Shown here piece after piece: positions 1 through 9,272 of a DNA stretch of 45,888 nt. Position numbers and translations under genes: made by a program. The notes beneath the pieces are model-generated. The model ran no database searches and had not been told where the DNA came from. It worked only from the letters and a program-made list of their open reading frames with translations. The stretch comes from Streptomyces sp. MP131-18 (GTDB lineage Bacteria > Actinomycetota > Actinomycetes > Streptomycetales > Streptomycetaceae): NCBI RefSeq assembly GCF_001984575.1, contig NZ_LZNS01000001.1, forward strand, positions 5,083,346-5,129,233, given 5' to 3'. The stretch's first letter is position 1. Each line of letters opens with the position of its first letter.

Positions 1-48
1 GATGGTACTGCACGGGGGACCGTGTGGGAGAGTAGGACACCGCCGGAC
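1..48 (+). rRNA. rrf: 5S ribosomal RNA, 3' end (partial)
   Basis: The first 48 bases read like the conserved 3' third of an actinobacterial 5S rRNA, with the GATGGTACTGC and GGGAGAGTAGGACACCGCC segments. The 5' part lies outside the window, so an rRNA operon on the plus strand ends here. A strong terminator follows 12 bases later. Confidence 0.9.
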
Positions 49-60
49 AATTATTGGTAA

Positions 61-104
61 ATGGGCCTTGTGAGAAGGTTTTTCCTTCTCACAAGGCCCA
101 TTTT
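61..104 (+). terminator. rRNA operon terminator
   Basis: A perfect 18-bp stem (61-78 with 84-101) closes on a five-T loop and runs into a short T tract at 101-104. It sits directly behind the 5S gene. It also lies downstream of the minus-strand operon ending at 141, so it may stop both transcripts. Confidence 0.9.
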
Positions 105-140
105 CTTGTGCTCTGTTGTGCCCTGGATCGTGCCGTGGGC

Positions 141-1447
141 TCACAGCCTGCCGGATGCCTTGAGGGACAGGTAGGCGTCGGCGACCGCGGGGGGCAGGTC
201 CTCCGGCGGGGCCTCGACCACGGTGACGCCGAACCGGCGCAGCCGTGCCGTCGTGTGCTCGCGTTCCTGTGCGTGCTGGGCGGCCGCCGCCGCCTCGTAC
301 ACGCCGGGGACCGTACCGCGCGTGCCCGCCATTTCGGCGATGCGCGGGTCGCCCACCGCGGCCACCAGCACGGTGTGCCGGTGGGTGAGCTGCGGCAGCA
401 CCGGCAGCAGGCCGGCTTCGACCGGGGCGCGGTCCAGGCCCGTGAACAGCACGATCAGGGACCGGCGCGGGGCGCCCGCGAGGGCCGCCGCCGACATGGC
501 CCGCATGTCGGTCTCCAGCAGCGCGGGGTGGAGCCGGGTCATGGCCGCCACCGTGGCGGGCAGCATGTCGCCGCCCGTTCTGCCGCGGACCGAGGCCCGG
601 ACCGTTCGGTCGAAGGCCAGGAGGTCGACGCGGTCGCCGGCCTGCGAGGCGAGTGCGGTCAGCAGCAGGGCCGCGTCCATGGCGGCGTCGAGGCGCGGGG
701 CGTCGCCGACGCGGCCCGCCGAGGTGCGGCCCGTGTCGAGCACGAGGAGCAGGTGCCGATCACGCTCCGGGCGCCAGGTGCGGACGGCGACCGTGCTCTG
801 CCGCGCGGTGGCCCGCCAGTCGATCGAACGGACGTCGTCCCCCGGCACGTAGTCGCGCAGGCTGTCGAACTCCGTGCCCTCACCGCGGGTCAGCAGCGTG
901 GTGCGGCCGTCGAGTTCGCGCAGGCGGGCCAGTTTGGCCGGCAGGTGCTTGCGGCTGGCGAACGGCGGCAGGACCCGCAGCGTCCACGGCACCGCGTGGC
1001 TGCCCTGGCGGGCGGCCAGGCCGAGGGGACCGTGGGACCTGACGGTGACGCGCACCGCCAGGTGGTCGCCGCGGCGCGTCGGGGAGAGCACGGTCGTCAG
1101 CCGGCGCCGTTCGCCCGCGGGCACGGTCAGCCGGTGGCGGGCCGCGGCGAACTGGGTGCCGGGCCGCCAGCTGCTCGGAGGCCAGGCGTCGCGCAGCTCG
1201 GCGCGCAGCGGGCGGGCCGCCGGATTGGCCACGGTGAGCTGGACTTCCGCGTCCTGGCCGAGGCGCACCGAAGTGGCGCCCGCGCGTTCCAAACGCAGGG
1301 TGCGGACCGGCGCGGCGCGGGCCAGGTCGTACAGGACCGCGGCGAGCAACGGCAGGGCGACGGCCAGGACGCCGTGCCAGCCGGGCAGCAGGCCCACGAC
1401 GAGGGAGCCGAGCGCGGCGAGCAGCGCGGTGCGGCCGGTCAGGGCCA

Positions 1448-1448
<1 letters not shown>
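141..1448 (-). CDS. DUF58 domain protein
   Basis: A 435-aa protein of the DUF58 family. Two hydrophobic stretches near the N-terminus (about residues 5-24 and 27-43) form a membrane hairpin. The DUF58 signature YVPGDDVRSIDWRATAR lies near residue 200 and is followed by a von Willebrand A-like region starting LLLVLDTG. The ATG shares one base with the stop of the upstream MoxR gene (TGATG), so the two are translationally coupled. DUF58 proteins almost always pair with MoxR ATPases, which are thought to act as chaperones inserting metals or assembling complexes; the target here is unknown. It is the last gene of a five-gene operon. Confidence 0.9.
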
Positions 1449-2409
<961 letters not shown>

Positions 2410-2413
<4 letters not shown>

Positions 2414-3648
2414 GAGCGTGGGTCCTTGCCTTTCCGGTTCGTCTGCGGTGTGCCGGTGCCGTTCGTCCGGGGAGTGACGCGGCGTTCGAGGGCGTCGAGG
2501 TCGTCCGCGAGGCGGACCAGCGCCGTGTCGTCCGGCGGGGGCGGGCCGAAGAGCAGCGCGTGCACGGCCTGCGGGGTGTCGTCCGTGTGCGCGGCGACGG
2601 CGGCGGGCAGCGCCTCGGGGGCGTGCGTCCGGTCCGGGGGGACGCCGACGAGCGGGGCGAGTCGGCTCCTGGCCGCGGCGCGGAGGGCGTCGGCGGCGCG
2701 GTCGCGGGCGCCCGCCTGGTGGTAGAGGCGCGCGTGCCCCTCGGTGGTTTCCGCGGCGCGCGCGGAGACGGGCAGGGGTTCGGTGAGGACGGGGCCGAGT
2801 CGGCGCGCGCGCCAGAGGGCGGCGAGCGCCGCGGCGATGCCGAGTTGCAGTGCGGCCCAGCGCCAGCCGGGGTCGAGGAGGCCGGTGAGGCTTTCCTCGT
2901 CGCCCGCGTCCGGGGCCTCGTCGGGGGTGGGCAGGTACCAGACGAGGTGGGTGCGGTCACCGAGAAGCTGGAGGGCGAGGGAGGCGTTGCCGTGCTCGTC
3001 GAGGTGTTGGTTGTACAGGAGTTCGGGGGAGCCGAGGATGACGGTTTCGCCGCCGTCGGTGCCCGAGGGGAGTGTGGCGAGCGTGGGCAGGGCCGCGGCG
3101 TGGTAGCAGGCCGTGGCGTCGGCGAGGGCCGGGGCGGCGGTGAGGTCGTAGCGGTGGCCGCCGAGGAGAACGCTGCCGGCGCGCCGGGCGGGGCCGGCGG
3201 CGCAGTCGGGCTCGCGTTCCTCGACAGGAACGGAAGCCTCGGCGGTGACGCCGGGCGCGAACGCGTCGAGCGCGGCCTGGCCGGGCCCGAGGAGAACGGT
3301 GCGGCCGCCGCTGTCCGCCGCGGCCGGGGCGAGCGTGGCGCGGGCGCCGTCGGTGAGGGCCTCGGGGCGGGCGACCAGCAGCGTGGTGTCGGGCCCTGCC
3401 GCGGCGGCGGCCTCGCGGGCGGTGGTGACCAGGGTGGTGTCGATGCCGCGGTCGTCGAGGAGCTCGGCGATGGCGCGGCTGCCGGTCTGGGTGGCGGAGC
3501 GGGGGTGGAGGGTGCCGCTCTCGCCCGCGCCGAACAGGGCGATGAGCAGGCCCGCGACGATCAGCAGGGCGAACGCGATGACGAAGCCGCGGGCGCGGCG
3601 CACCAGTTGGCGGGCGGTGGGGGAGACGGCCGTGTCCGTGGTCGTCAT
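2410..3648 (-). CDS. DUF4350 domain membrane protein
   Basis: A 412-aa protein with one transmembrane segment near residues 19-41 and a second near 257-275. The DUF4350 domain lies between them; it begins with a GSRAIAELLDDRGIDT segment typical of this GATase-like fold. The C-terminal region is cytoplasmic and rich in Ala, Arg and Asp. It overlaps both neighbours by four bases. In actinobacteria this family sits between a DUF4129 protein and MoxR, so it is probably a structural partner of the MoxR/DUF58 module. The biochemical role is unknown. Confidence 0.85.
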
Positions 3649-4310
3649 GGCCGCGCCCAGGAGGGGGTGGCGGTCAGGTCGGGTTTGGTGCGGGCGAGGT
3701 CCTGGTCGAGGGTGCGCAGGTGCTCGTAGTCGGCGGGTGCGGCGGGCTGTGCGCCGTAGGTGACGGCGTCGAACGCGGCGGCGGCCGTGTGCAGGGCGGC
3801 GGTGAGGCCGGGCAGCGGGCGGGCGGCCTCGTCGGCGGCCTCGTGCGCGGTGCGGCCGGGGCGGGGGTCGAGCAGGGCACGTTCCTCAAGGGAACGGACG
3901 ACGGCGCGCATGCGTTCCTGCACCGCGGGTGTCCAGTGGGCGGCGCGGGCGTGCTCCTCCGCGGCGGCGCGGTGCTCGGCCGCGGTGCGCGGGCGGTCGG
4001 TGAACACGGCGCCCGGGCGGCGGCCGGCGGCGTTGCTCAGGGCGCCGAGGCGCAGGCGGAGGAGGATGGCCAGGGCGACGACGACGGCGGCGATGACGAG
4101 GAGGCCGACCCAGCCGCCGGGGGTGGCGAAGGCGGCCGATTCGAGGACGCCGAAGATCCGCTCCCACAGCCAGTCCCAGACGCGGCGGGCCAGGCCCGGC
4201 TCGTGCTCGGTGTAGATCTGCCGGGACAGTTCGCGTTCCGCGTCCTCGGCGGCCGGGGCGCGGTCCACGACGACGGGGGGTCCCGGATCGTCGGCCCGCG
4301 GCAGCGCCAT
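3645..4310 (-). CDS. DUF4129 domain membrane protein
   Basis: A 221-aa protein. The N-terminal extracellular segment includes the Glu-rich AEDAERELSRQIYTE region. One transmembrane helix lies at about residues 66-85, followed by a cytoplasmic DUF4129 domain at about 110-205. DUF4129 also occurs at the C-terminus of transglutaminase-like proteins that travel with MoxR and DUF58, but no transglutaminase domain is present here. The gene begins four bases after the stop of the upstream membrane-protein gene and overlaps DUF4350 by an ATGA junction. Confidence 0.85.
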   Translation of the reverse strand: MALPRADDPGPPVVVDRAPAAEDAERELSRQIYTEHEPGLARRVWDWLWERIFGVLESAAFATPGGWVGLLVIAAVVVALAILLRLRLGALSNAAGRRPGAVFTDRPRTAAEHRAAAEEHARAAHWTPAVQERMRAVVRSLEERALLDPRPGRTAHEAADEAARPLPGLTAALHTAAAAFDAVTYGAQPAAPADYEHLRTLDQDLARTKPDLTATPSWARP

Positions 4311-4314
4311 GGGG

Positions 4315-5541
4315 TCAGCTGCCCTGCGGCGGGGTGCCGACGCCGGCGGCGCGCGCCAGCTCGATGTCGAGGCCCTCGCGGCGGATGCGCTGGTCGATGT
4401 AGAGCAGGGCGGTCACGCCGGCGCTGACGGGCAGCGTGATGGTGGAGGCGATGACCGCGCCGATGCCGGAGACCGCGAGGTAGGTCCAGGACATGTCGCT
4501 GACGGTGCCCTCGAAGAAGCTGTCCGCGCCGTTGCCCGCGACGATGCCGGCGATCATCGAGGTCGGGAACTCGATGATGCTGCCGACGACGGTGAGCAGC
4601 ACCACGACGAGCAACTGGATGCCGAAGACACGCCACCAGGAGCCGCGGACGAGCTTGGCGGACCGGCGCAGGGCGGCGATGACGCCCTGGCGTTCCAGCA
4701 TGAGGGCGGGCGCGGCCAGGGAGAGGCGCACCCAGAGCCACACGGCGAGGACGATGCCGCCGATGGTGGTGAGGACCGTGAATCCGGCGCTGCCGGTGAG
4801 GACGCCGACGAGTACCGGGACGGCGACGGCGAGCGCGGCGATCAGCGGGACGAGGAGGACGAGGCCGAGGAGGCGGAGCAGGCGGCTGCGGGAGTCCTGC
4901 CACGCCTCGGCGAAGGAGACGCTGCGGCCCAGCACGGCGCGGCTGACGACGATGGTCAGCATGGCGGTGGCCAGGACGCTGCCGAGGATGGTGATGAGGC
5001 CGGTGACGGAGCCGAACGCGGCCAGGTCGCCGAGCGCGTCGCGCAGCTGTTCGTCGGTGGGGTTGGGGTTGTCCTCGAGGGCGGCGAGGCCGGAGGAGTC
5101 GCTGACCCACAGGCGCATGGCGACGGCGGCGATCAGCTGGGTGACGATGGCGATGCCGAGGGCGATCGCCAGGACGGTCCGCCAGTGGGCGCGGGTGGTG
5201 GAGACCGCGCCGTCGAGTATTTCCCCCACGCCGAGCGGGCGCAGCGGGATGACGCCGGGTTTGGCGGCGAACGTGTGCGGGTGCCAGCCGCCCCAGCCGC
5301 CGGGCTGGTGCGGGCCGCCGCCCCAGCCGGGCTGCGGCTGGGGGTGGTGGGGCTGGTGCGGCGGGGGCGGTGCGGCGCCCCAGCCCTGCGGCTGGGCCGG
5401 CGGCTGGGACGGGGGTGGTGACTGGGCTGGGGGTGGTGACTGGGGCGGCTGAGGCTGCGGCGCCTGCGGTGGGCTGCCGTCCTCCGGGCCGCGTTCCGGC
5501 GGGGGGGAACCGGGGGAAGCCCAGCCCGGCGTGTCGCTCAC
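4315..5541 (-). CDS. multi-pass membrane protein with proline-rich N-terminus
   Basis: A 408-aa protein whose first ~110 residues are Pro, Gln and Gly rich and low in complexity. About six transmembrane helices follow. I chose the GTG start because a GAGGAG ribosome-binding site sits seven bases upstream; an earlier in-frame ATG lacks one. It resembles actinobacterial proteins annotated as glycerophosphoryl-diester-phosphodiesterase membrane-domain-like, but no phosphodiesterase catalytic domain is present. It is the first gene of the minus-strand operon and shares a 143-bp divergent promoter region with mtnA. Function unknown. Confidence 0.82.
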   Translation of the reverse strand: MSDTPGWASPGSPPPERGPEDGSPPQAPQPQPPQSPPPAQSPPPSQPPAQPQGWGAAPPPPHQPHHPQPQPGWGGGPHQPGGWGGWHPHTFAAKPGVIPLRPLGVGEILDGAVSTTRAHWRTVLAIALGIAIVTQLIAAVAMRLWVSDSSGLAALEDNPNPTDEQLRDALGDLAAFGSVTGLITILGSVLATAMLTIVVSRAVLGRSVSFAEAWQDSRSRLLRLLGLVLLVPLIAALAVAVPVLVGVLTGSAGFTVLTTIGGIVLAVWLWVRLSLAAPALMLERQGVIAALRRSAKLVRGSWWRVFGIQLLVVVLLTVVGSIIEFPTSMIAGIVAGNGADSFFEGTVSDMSWTYLAVSGIGAVIASTITLPVSAGVTALLYIDQRIRREGLDIELARAAGVGTPPQGS

Positions 5542-5684
5542 GGTTTCTCCTCGGTCGCTTCGCACCTTTGTTGCCGTCAGGTTCCTGGGGCCCCATCGTG
5601 CCATGGCGCTCCGTCCGGTGCGTCCGTGTGGTCCTGCCGTGCCCTGACCTTCTCTCGGCACTGCCCGGCGGGCAGACTGGGCCA

Positions 5685-6779
5685 ATGGCTGATCTGAGAC
5701 TCCCCGCCCTGCGCTGGGCAGAGCCGCCCGAAGGGCCCGTTCTCGTACTGCTCGACCAGACCCGGCTGCCGGCCGAGGAGGCGGAGCTGGTGTGCACGGA
5801 CGTGCCGGGGCTCGTCGCGGCGATCCAGTCGCTCGCGGTGCGCGGCGCTCCGCTGCTCGGCATCGCCGGGGCGTACGGGGTGGCGCTCGCGGCGGTGCGC
5901 GGCTACGACGTGACGGAGGCGGCGCGGCAGCTCGCGGAGGCGCGGCCGACCGCGGTGAACCTGGCCTACGGGGTCGGGCGGGCCCAGGAGGCGTACCGTT
6001 CGGCGGGCGGGGACGGCGAGGCGGCGGCGCGGGCCGCGCTGGCCGAGGCGCGGGCGCTGCACCGCGAGGACGCGCAGGGCAGCGAACGGATGGCCGGTGC
6101 GGGGCTCGGTCTGCTGAGCGAGCTGCTGCCCGGCGGGGGCTACCGGCTGCTGACGCACTGCAACACCGGCGCGCTGATCTCCGGGGCGCACGGCACGGCG
6201 TTCGCCGTGGTGCGGGCGGCGCATCTGGCGGGCGAGCTGCGGCGGCTGTGGGTGGACGAGACCAGGCCGCTGTTGCAGGGGGCGCGGCTGACGGCGTACG
6301 AGGCGGCGCGCGAGGGGATGCCGTACGCGGTGCTGCCGGACGCGGCGGCGGGGTCGCTGTTCGCGGCGGGCGAGGTGGACGCGGTGCTGATCGGCGCGGA
6401 CCGGATCGCGGCGGACGGTTCGGTGGCCAACAAGATCGGCAGCTATCCGCTCGCGGTGCTCGCGAAGCACCACGGGGTGCCGTTCATCGTGGTGGCGCCG
6501 GTGAGCACGGTGGATCTCGCGACGCGGGACGGCGCGGCCATTCAGATCGAGCACCGGCCGGGGCAGGAGGTGACGGAGGTGCGTCCCGGGGTGCCGGTGG
6601 CGCCGGTCGGGGCGCAGGCGTACAACCCGGCGTTCGACGTCACGCCGCCGGAGCTGGTGACGGCCATCGTCACGGAACGGGGCGTGGTGGCGCCCGTCGA
6701 CCATGGAAACCTGACGAATGTGTGTTCCGAAACACGTTCGTCCGAGTCGGGAACAGGCAGTGGGATGATGAAGGCATGA
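5685..6779 (+). CDS. mtnA: methylthioribose-1-phosphate isomerase
   Basis: A 364-aa enzyme of the aIF-2B-related MtnA family. It isomerises 5-methylthioribose-1-phosphate to 5-methylthioribulose-1-phosphate in methionine salvage. The catalytic cysteine is C159 in THCNTGAL and the catalytic aspartate is D239 in IGADRIAADG; the substrate loop VRGAP (52-56) is intact. The C-terminus carries a Ser-rich tail of about 20 residues that runs into mtrA, and the TGA stop overlaps the mtrA ATG. No strong Shine-Dalgarno sequence is visible; a CTGCCC-GGC-GGGCAG hairpin lies just upstream at 5661-5675. No other mtn gene is in the window. Confidence 0.95.
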   Translation: MADLRLPALRWAEPPEGPVLVLLDQTRLPAEEAELVCTDVPGLVAAIQSLAVRGAPLLGIAGAYGVALAAVRGYDVTEAARQLAEARPTAVNLAYGVGRAQEAYRSAGGDGEAAARAALAEARALHREDAQGSERMAGAGLGLLSELLPGGGYRLLTHCNTGALISGAHGTAFAVVRAAHLAGELRRLWVDETRPLLQGARLTAYEAAREGMPYAVLPDAAAGSLFAAGEVDAVLIGADRIAADGSVANKIGSYPLAVLAKHHGVPFIVVAPVSTVDLATRDGAAIQIEHRPGQEVTEVRPGVPVAPVGAQAYNPAFDVTPPELVTAIVTERGVVAPVDHGNLTNVCSETRSSESGTGSGMMKA

Positions 6780-7453
6780 AGGGACGCGTACTCGTCGTCG
6801 ATGACGACACCGCTCTGGCGGAGATGCTCGGCATCGTGCTGCGCGGGGAGGGGTTCGAGCCGTCGTTCGTGGCTGATGGCGACAAGGCTCTGGCCGCTTT
6901 CCGCGAGATCAAGCCGGATCTGGTGCTGCTCGACCTGATGCTGCCGGGGCGGGACGGCATCGAGGTGTGCCGGCTGATCCGGGGCGAGTCCGGGGTGCCG
7001 ATCGTGATGCTGACCGCCAAGAGCGACACGGTGGATGTCGTGGTCGGCCTGGAGTCCGGGGCCGACGACTACATCGTGAAGCCGTTCAAACCGAAGGAGC
7101 TGGTCGCCCGGATCAGGGCGCGGCTGCGGCGTTCCGAGGAGCCGGCTCCCGAGCAGCTGGCCATCGGCGATCTGGTGATCGACGTGGCGGGGCACTCGGT
7201 GAAGCGGGGCAGCCAGACGATCTCGCTGACGCCGCTGGAGTTCGATCTGCTGGTGGCGCTGGCGCGCAAGCCGTGGCAGGTCTTCACGCGTGAGGTGCTG
7301 CTGGAGCAGGTGTGGGGCTACCGGCACGCGGCGGACACGCGTCTGGTGAATGTTCATGTGCAGCGGCTGCGTTCGAAGGTGGAGAAGGACCCGGAGCGTC
7401 CGGAGATCGTGGTGACCGTGCGCGGCGTGGGGTACAAGGCGGGATCCAGCTGA
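6776..7453 (+). CDS. mtrA: response regulator MtrA
   Basis: A 225-aa OmpR/PhoB-type regulator. The receiver domain has the acidic pocket D9-D11, phospho-acceptor D53 and K102-like VKPF motif. The C-terminal winged helix ends with the RLVNVHVQRLRSKVE recognition region. In actinobacteria MtrA controls cell-wall, division and, in Streptomyces, developmental and antibiotic genes. The ATG overlaps the mtnA stop, and mtrB begins two bases after the mtrA stop, followed by lpqB, the conserved mtrAB-lpqB order. An inverted repeat GTGTT-CCGA-AACAC lies about 50 bases upstream, inside mtnA. Confidence 0.96.
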   Translation: MKGRVLVVDDDTALAEMLGIVLRGEGFEPSFVADGDKALAAFREIKPDLVLLDLMLPGRDGIEVCRLIRGESGVPIVMLTAKSDTVDVVVGLESGADDYIVKPFKPKELVARIRARLRRSEEPAPEQLAIGDLVIDVAGHSVKRGSQTISLTPLEFDLLVALARKPWQVFTREVLLEQVWGYRHAADTRLVNVHVQRLRSKVEKDPERPEIVVTVRGVGYKAGSS

Positions 7454-7454
7454 G

Positions 7455-9272
7455 GTGAGCGACCGGGTGTGGTGGCACAGCCCCCGGCTGCTGTCGGAAG
7501 GTGCGACGGGCAGCCGGGCGCAGCCCGCTATCCGGATATTCGGGCGCTGGGCCCGTGGGCCGCTGCTGTCGGTGATGCGGCTGTGGCGGCGCAACATCCA
7601 GCTGCGGGTGGTGGCCAGCACGCTGCTGCTGTCGATGGCGGTGGTGCTCGTGCTGGGGGTGGTGGTGATCGGCCAGGTGCGCAACGGGCTGCTCGAAGCG
7701 AAGCGGCAGACGGCGCAGAGCCAGGCCGAGGGTGGTTTCGCGGTGGCGGAGGACTTGAGCAGGGCGGCCGGCGAGGAGGGGGAGGGCGCCGGGCAGGCGG
7801 AGGACGCGGGGAACTGGATGAACCAGCTCGTCGGGCAGCTCGCCTCCGGCGGCCAGGGCGTGTTCTCGGTGGTGGCGATGCCCTCGGAGCTGTCGGGCTC
7901 GCCGTTCGCGGAGGAGCCGGTGTCCGCGCCGCGCGGGCCGCGGGTCTCGCTGGAGCTGAACCTGCAGGAGAGCATTTCCGAGGAGCTGCGGCAGGCCCTC
8001 GACGGCAACCGGTCGGTGCACCGGCAGTACGGGTCGATCGTGCAGCAGGACGGCAGCTCGCAGGCCGGTCTGATCATCGGCAGGCGGCTGACGGACAACC
8101 AGGGCAACCAGTACCAGCTGTACTACCTGTTCCCGTTCACGCAGGAGGAGAAGTCCCTCAGCCTGGTCACGGGCACGATCGCGACGGCCGGGCTGTTCGT
8201 CGTGGTGCTGCTCGGCGCGATCGCGTGGCTGGTGGTGCGGCAGGTGGTCACCCCGGTGCGGATGGCCGCGCGCATCGCGGAACGGCTCGCGGCCGGGCGG
8301 CTCCAGGAGCGGATGAAGGTCAGCGGCGAGGACGACATCGCGCGGCTGGGCGAGTCGTTCAACAAGATGGCGCGGAACCTCCAGCTCCAGATCCAGCAGC
8401 TGAAGGAGCTGTCGCGGCTGCAGCGCCGCTTCGTGTCCGACGTCTCGCACGAGCTGCGGACGCCGCTGACGACGGTGCGCATGGCCGCGGACGTCATCCA
8501 CGAGACGCGCGGCGACTTCGATCCGGCCACGGCGCGGTCCGCGGAGCTGCTGCTGAGCCAGCTCGACCGGTTCGAGTCGCTGCTGGCCGACCTGCTTGAG
8601 ATCAGCAGGTTCGACGCGGGGGCCGCGCACCTGGAGGCGGAGCTGACGGACCTGCGGGACGTCGTGCACCGCGTCGTGGAGGGCGCGGAGCCGCTGGCGG
8701 ACCGCAAGGGCGGCCGGCTGCTGGTGCGGGGCGGCGCCGTGCCGGTGGTCGCGGAGGTGGATCCGCGGCGGATCGAGCGGGTGGTGCGCAATCTCGTCGT
8801 CAACGCCATCGAGCACGGCGAGGGCAAGGACGTGGTGGTGCGGATGGCCGCCGCGCCGGACGGCGGGGCGGTCGCGGTCGCGGTGCGCGACTACGGCATA
8901 GGGCTGCGCCCCGGCGAGGCGGACCGCGTGTTCAGCAGGTTCTGGCGGGCCGACCCGGCGCGGGCCAGGACGACGGGCGGCACCGGGCTCGGCCTGTCCA
9001 TCGCGGTGGAGGACGCGCACCTGCACGGCGGCCGTCTTGAGGCGTGGGGCGAGCCGAACGGCGGCGCGCAGTTCCGGCTGACGCTGCCGCGGAACGTGGG
9101 CGGCGCGCTGAGCGGCTCGCCGCTGCCGCTGGAGCCGGCGGATTCGCGGGCCCGCAGGGCGGCCGCGGCCGGTGCCGCGCAGCGGCCCGCCGCGGTGGCG
9201 GCGGGCGGCGGAGGCGTGGCGCCTGGCGCGGCGGGCGGCCGGGACGGCAGGGAGGGCGGCCATGGGGACTGA
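7455..9272 (+). CDS. mtrB: sensor histidine kinase MtrB
   Basis: A 605-aa membrane kinase. TM1 lies at about residues 52-75 and TM2 at about 236-262, enclosing an extracytoplasmic domain of about 160 residues. HAMP follows, then a HisKA domain with H332 in SHELRTPL and an ATPase domain with N box (NLVVNAIEHG), G1 (DYGIGL) and G2 (GTGLGLSI). The Ala/Gly-rich tail after about residue 555 is low complexity. The GTG start has only a weak GGCGGGA upstream; ATG at 7575 is an alternative. MtrB phosphorylates MtrA, and LpqB is known to modulate it. Confidence 0.95.
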   Translation: MSDRVWWHSPRLLSEGATGSRAQPAIRIFGRWARGPLLSVMRLWRRNIQLRVVASTLLLSMAVVLVLGVVVIGQVRNGLLEAKRQTAQSQAEGGFAVAEDLSRAAGEEGEGAGQAEDAGNWMNQLVGQLASGGQGVFSVVAMPSELSGSPFAEEPVSAPRGPRVSLELNLQESISEELRQALDGNRSVHRQYGSIVQQDGSSQAGLIIGRRLTDNQGNQYQLYYLFPFTQEEKSLSLVTGTIATAGLFVVVLLGAIAWLVVRQVVTPVRMAARIAERLAAGRLQERMKVSGEDDIARLGESFNKMARNLQLQIQQLKELSRLQRRFVSDVSHELRTPLTTVRMAADVIHETRGDFDPATARSAELLLSQLDRFESLLADLLEISRFDAGAAHLEAELTDLRDVVHRVVEGAEPLADRKGGRLLVRGGAVPVVAEVDPRRIERVVRNLVVNAIEHGEGKDVVVRMAAAPDGGAVAVAVRDYGIGLRPGEADRVFSRFWRADPARARTTGGTGLGLSIAVEDAHLHGGRLEAWGEPNGGAQFRLTLPRNVGGALSGSPLPLEPADSRARRAAAAGAAQRPAAVAAGGGGVAPGAAGGRDGREGGHGD

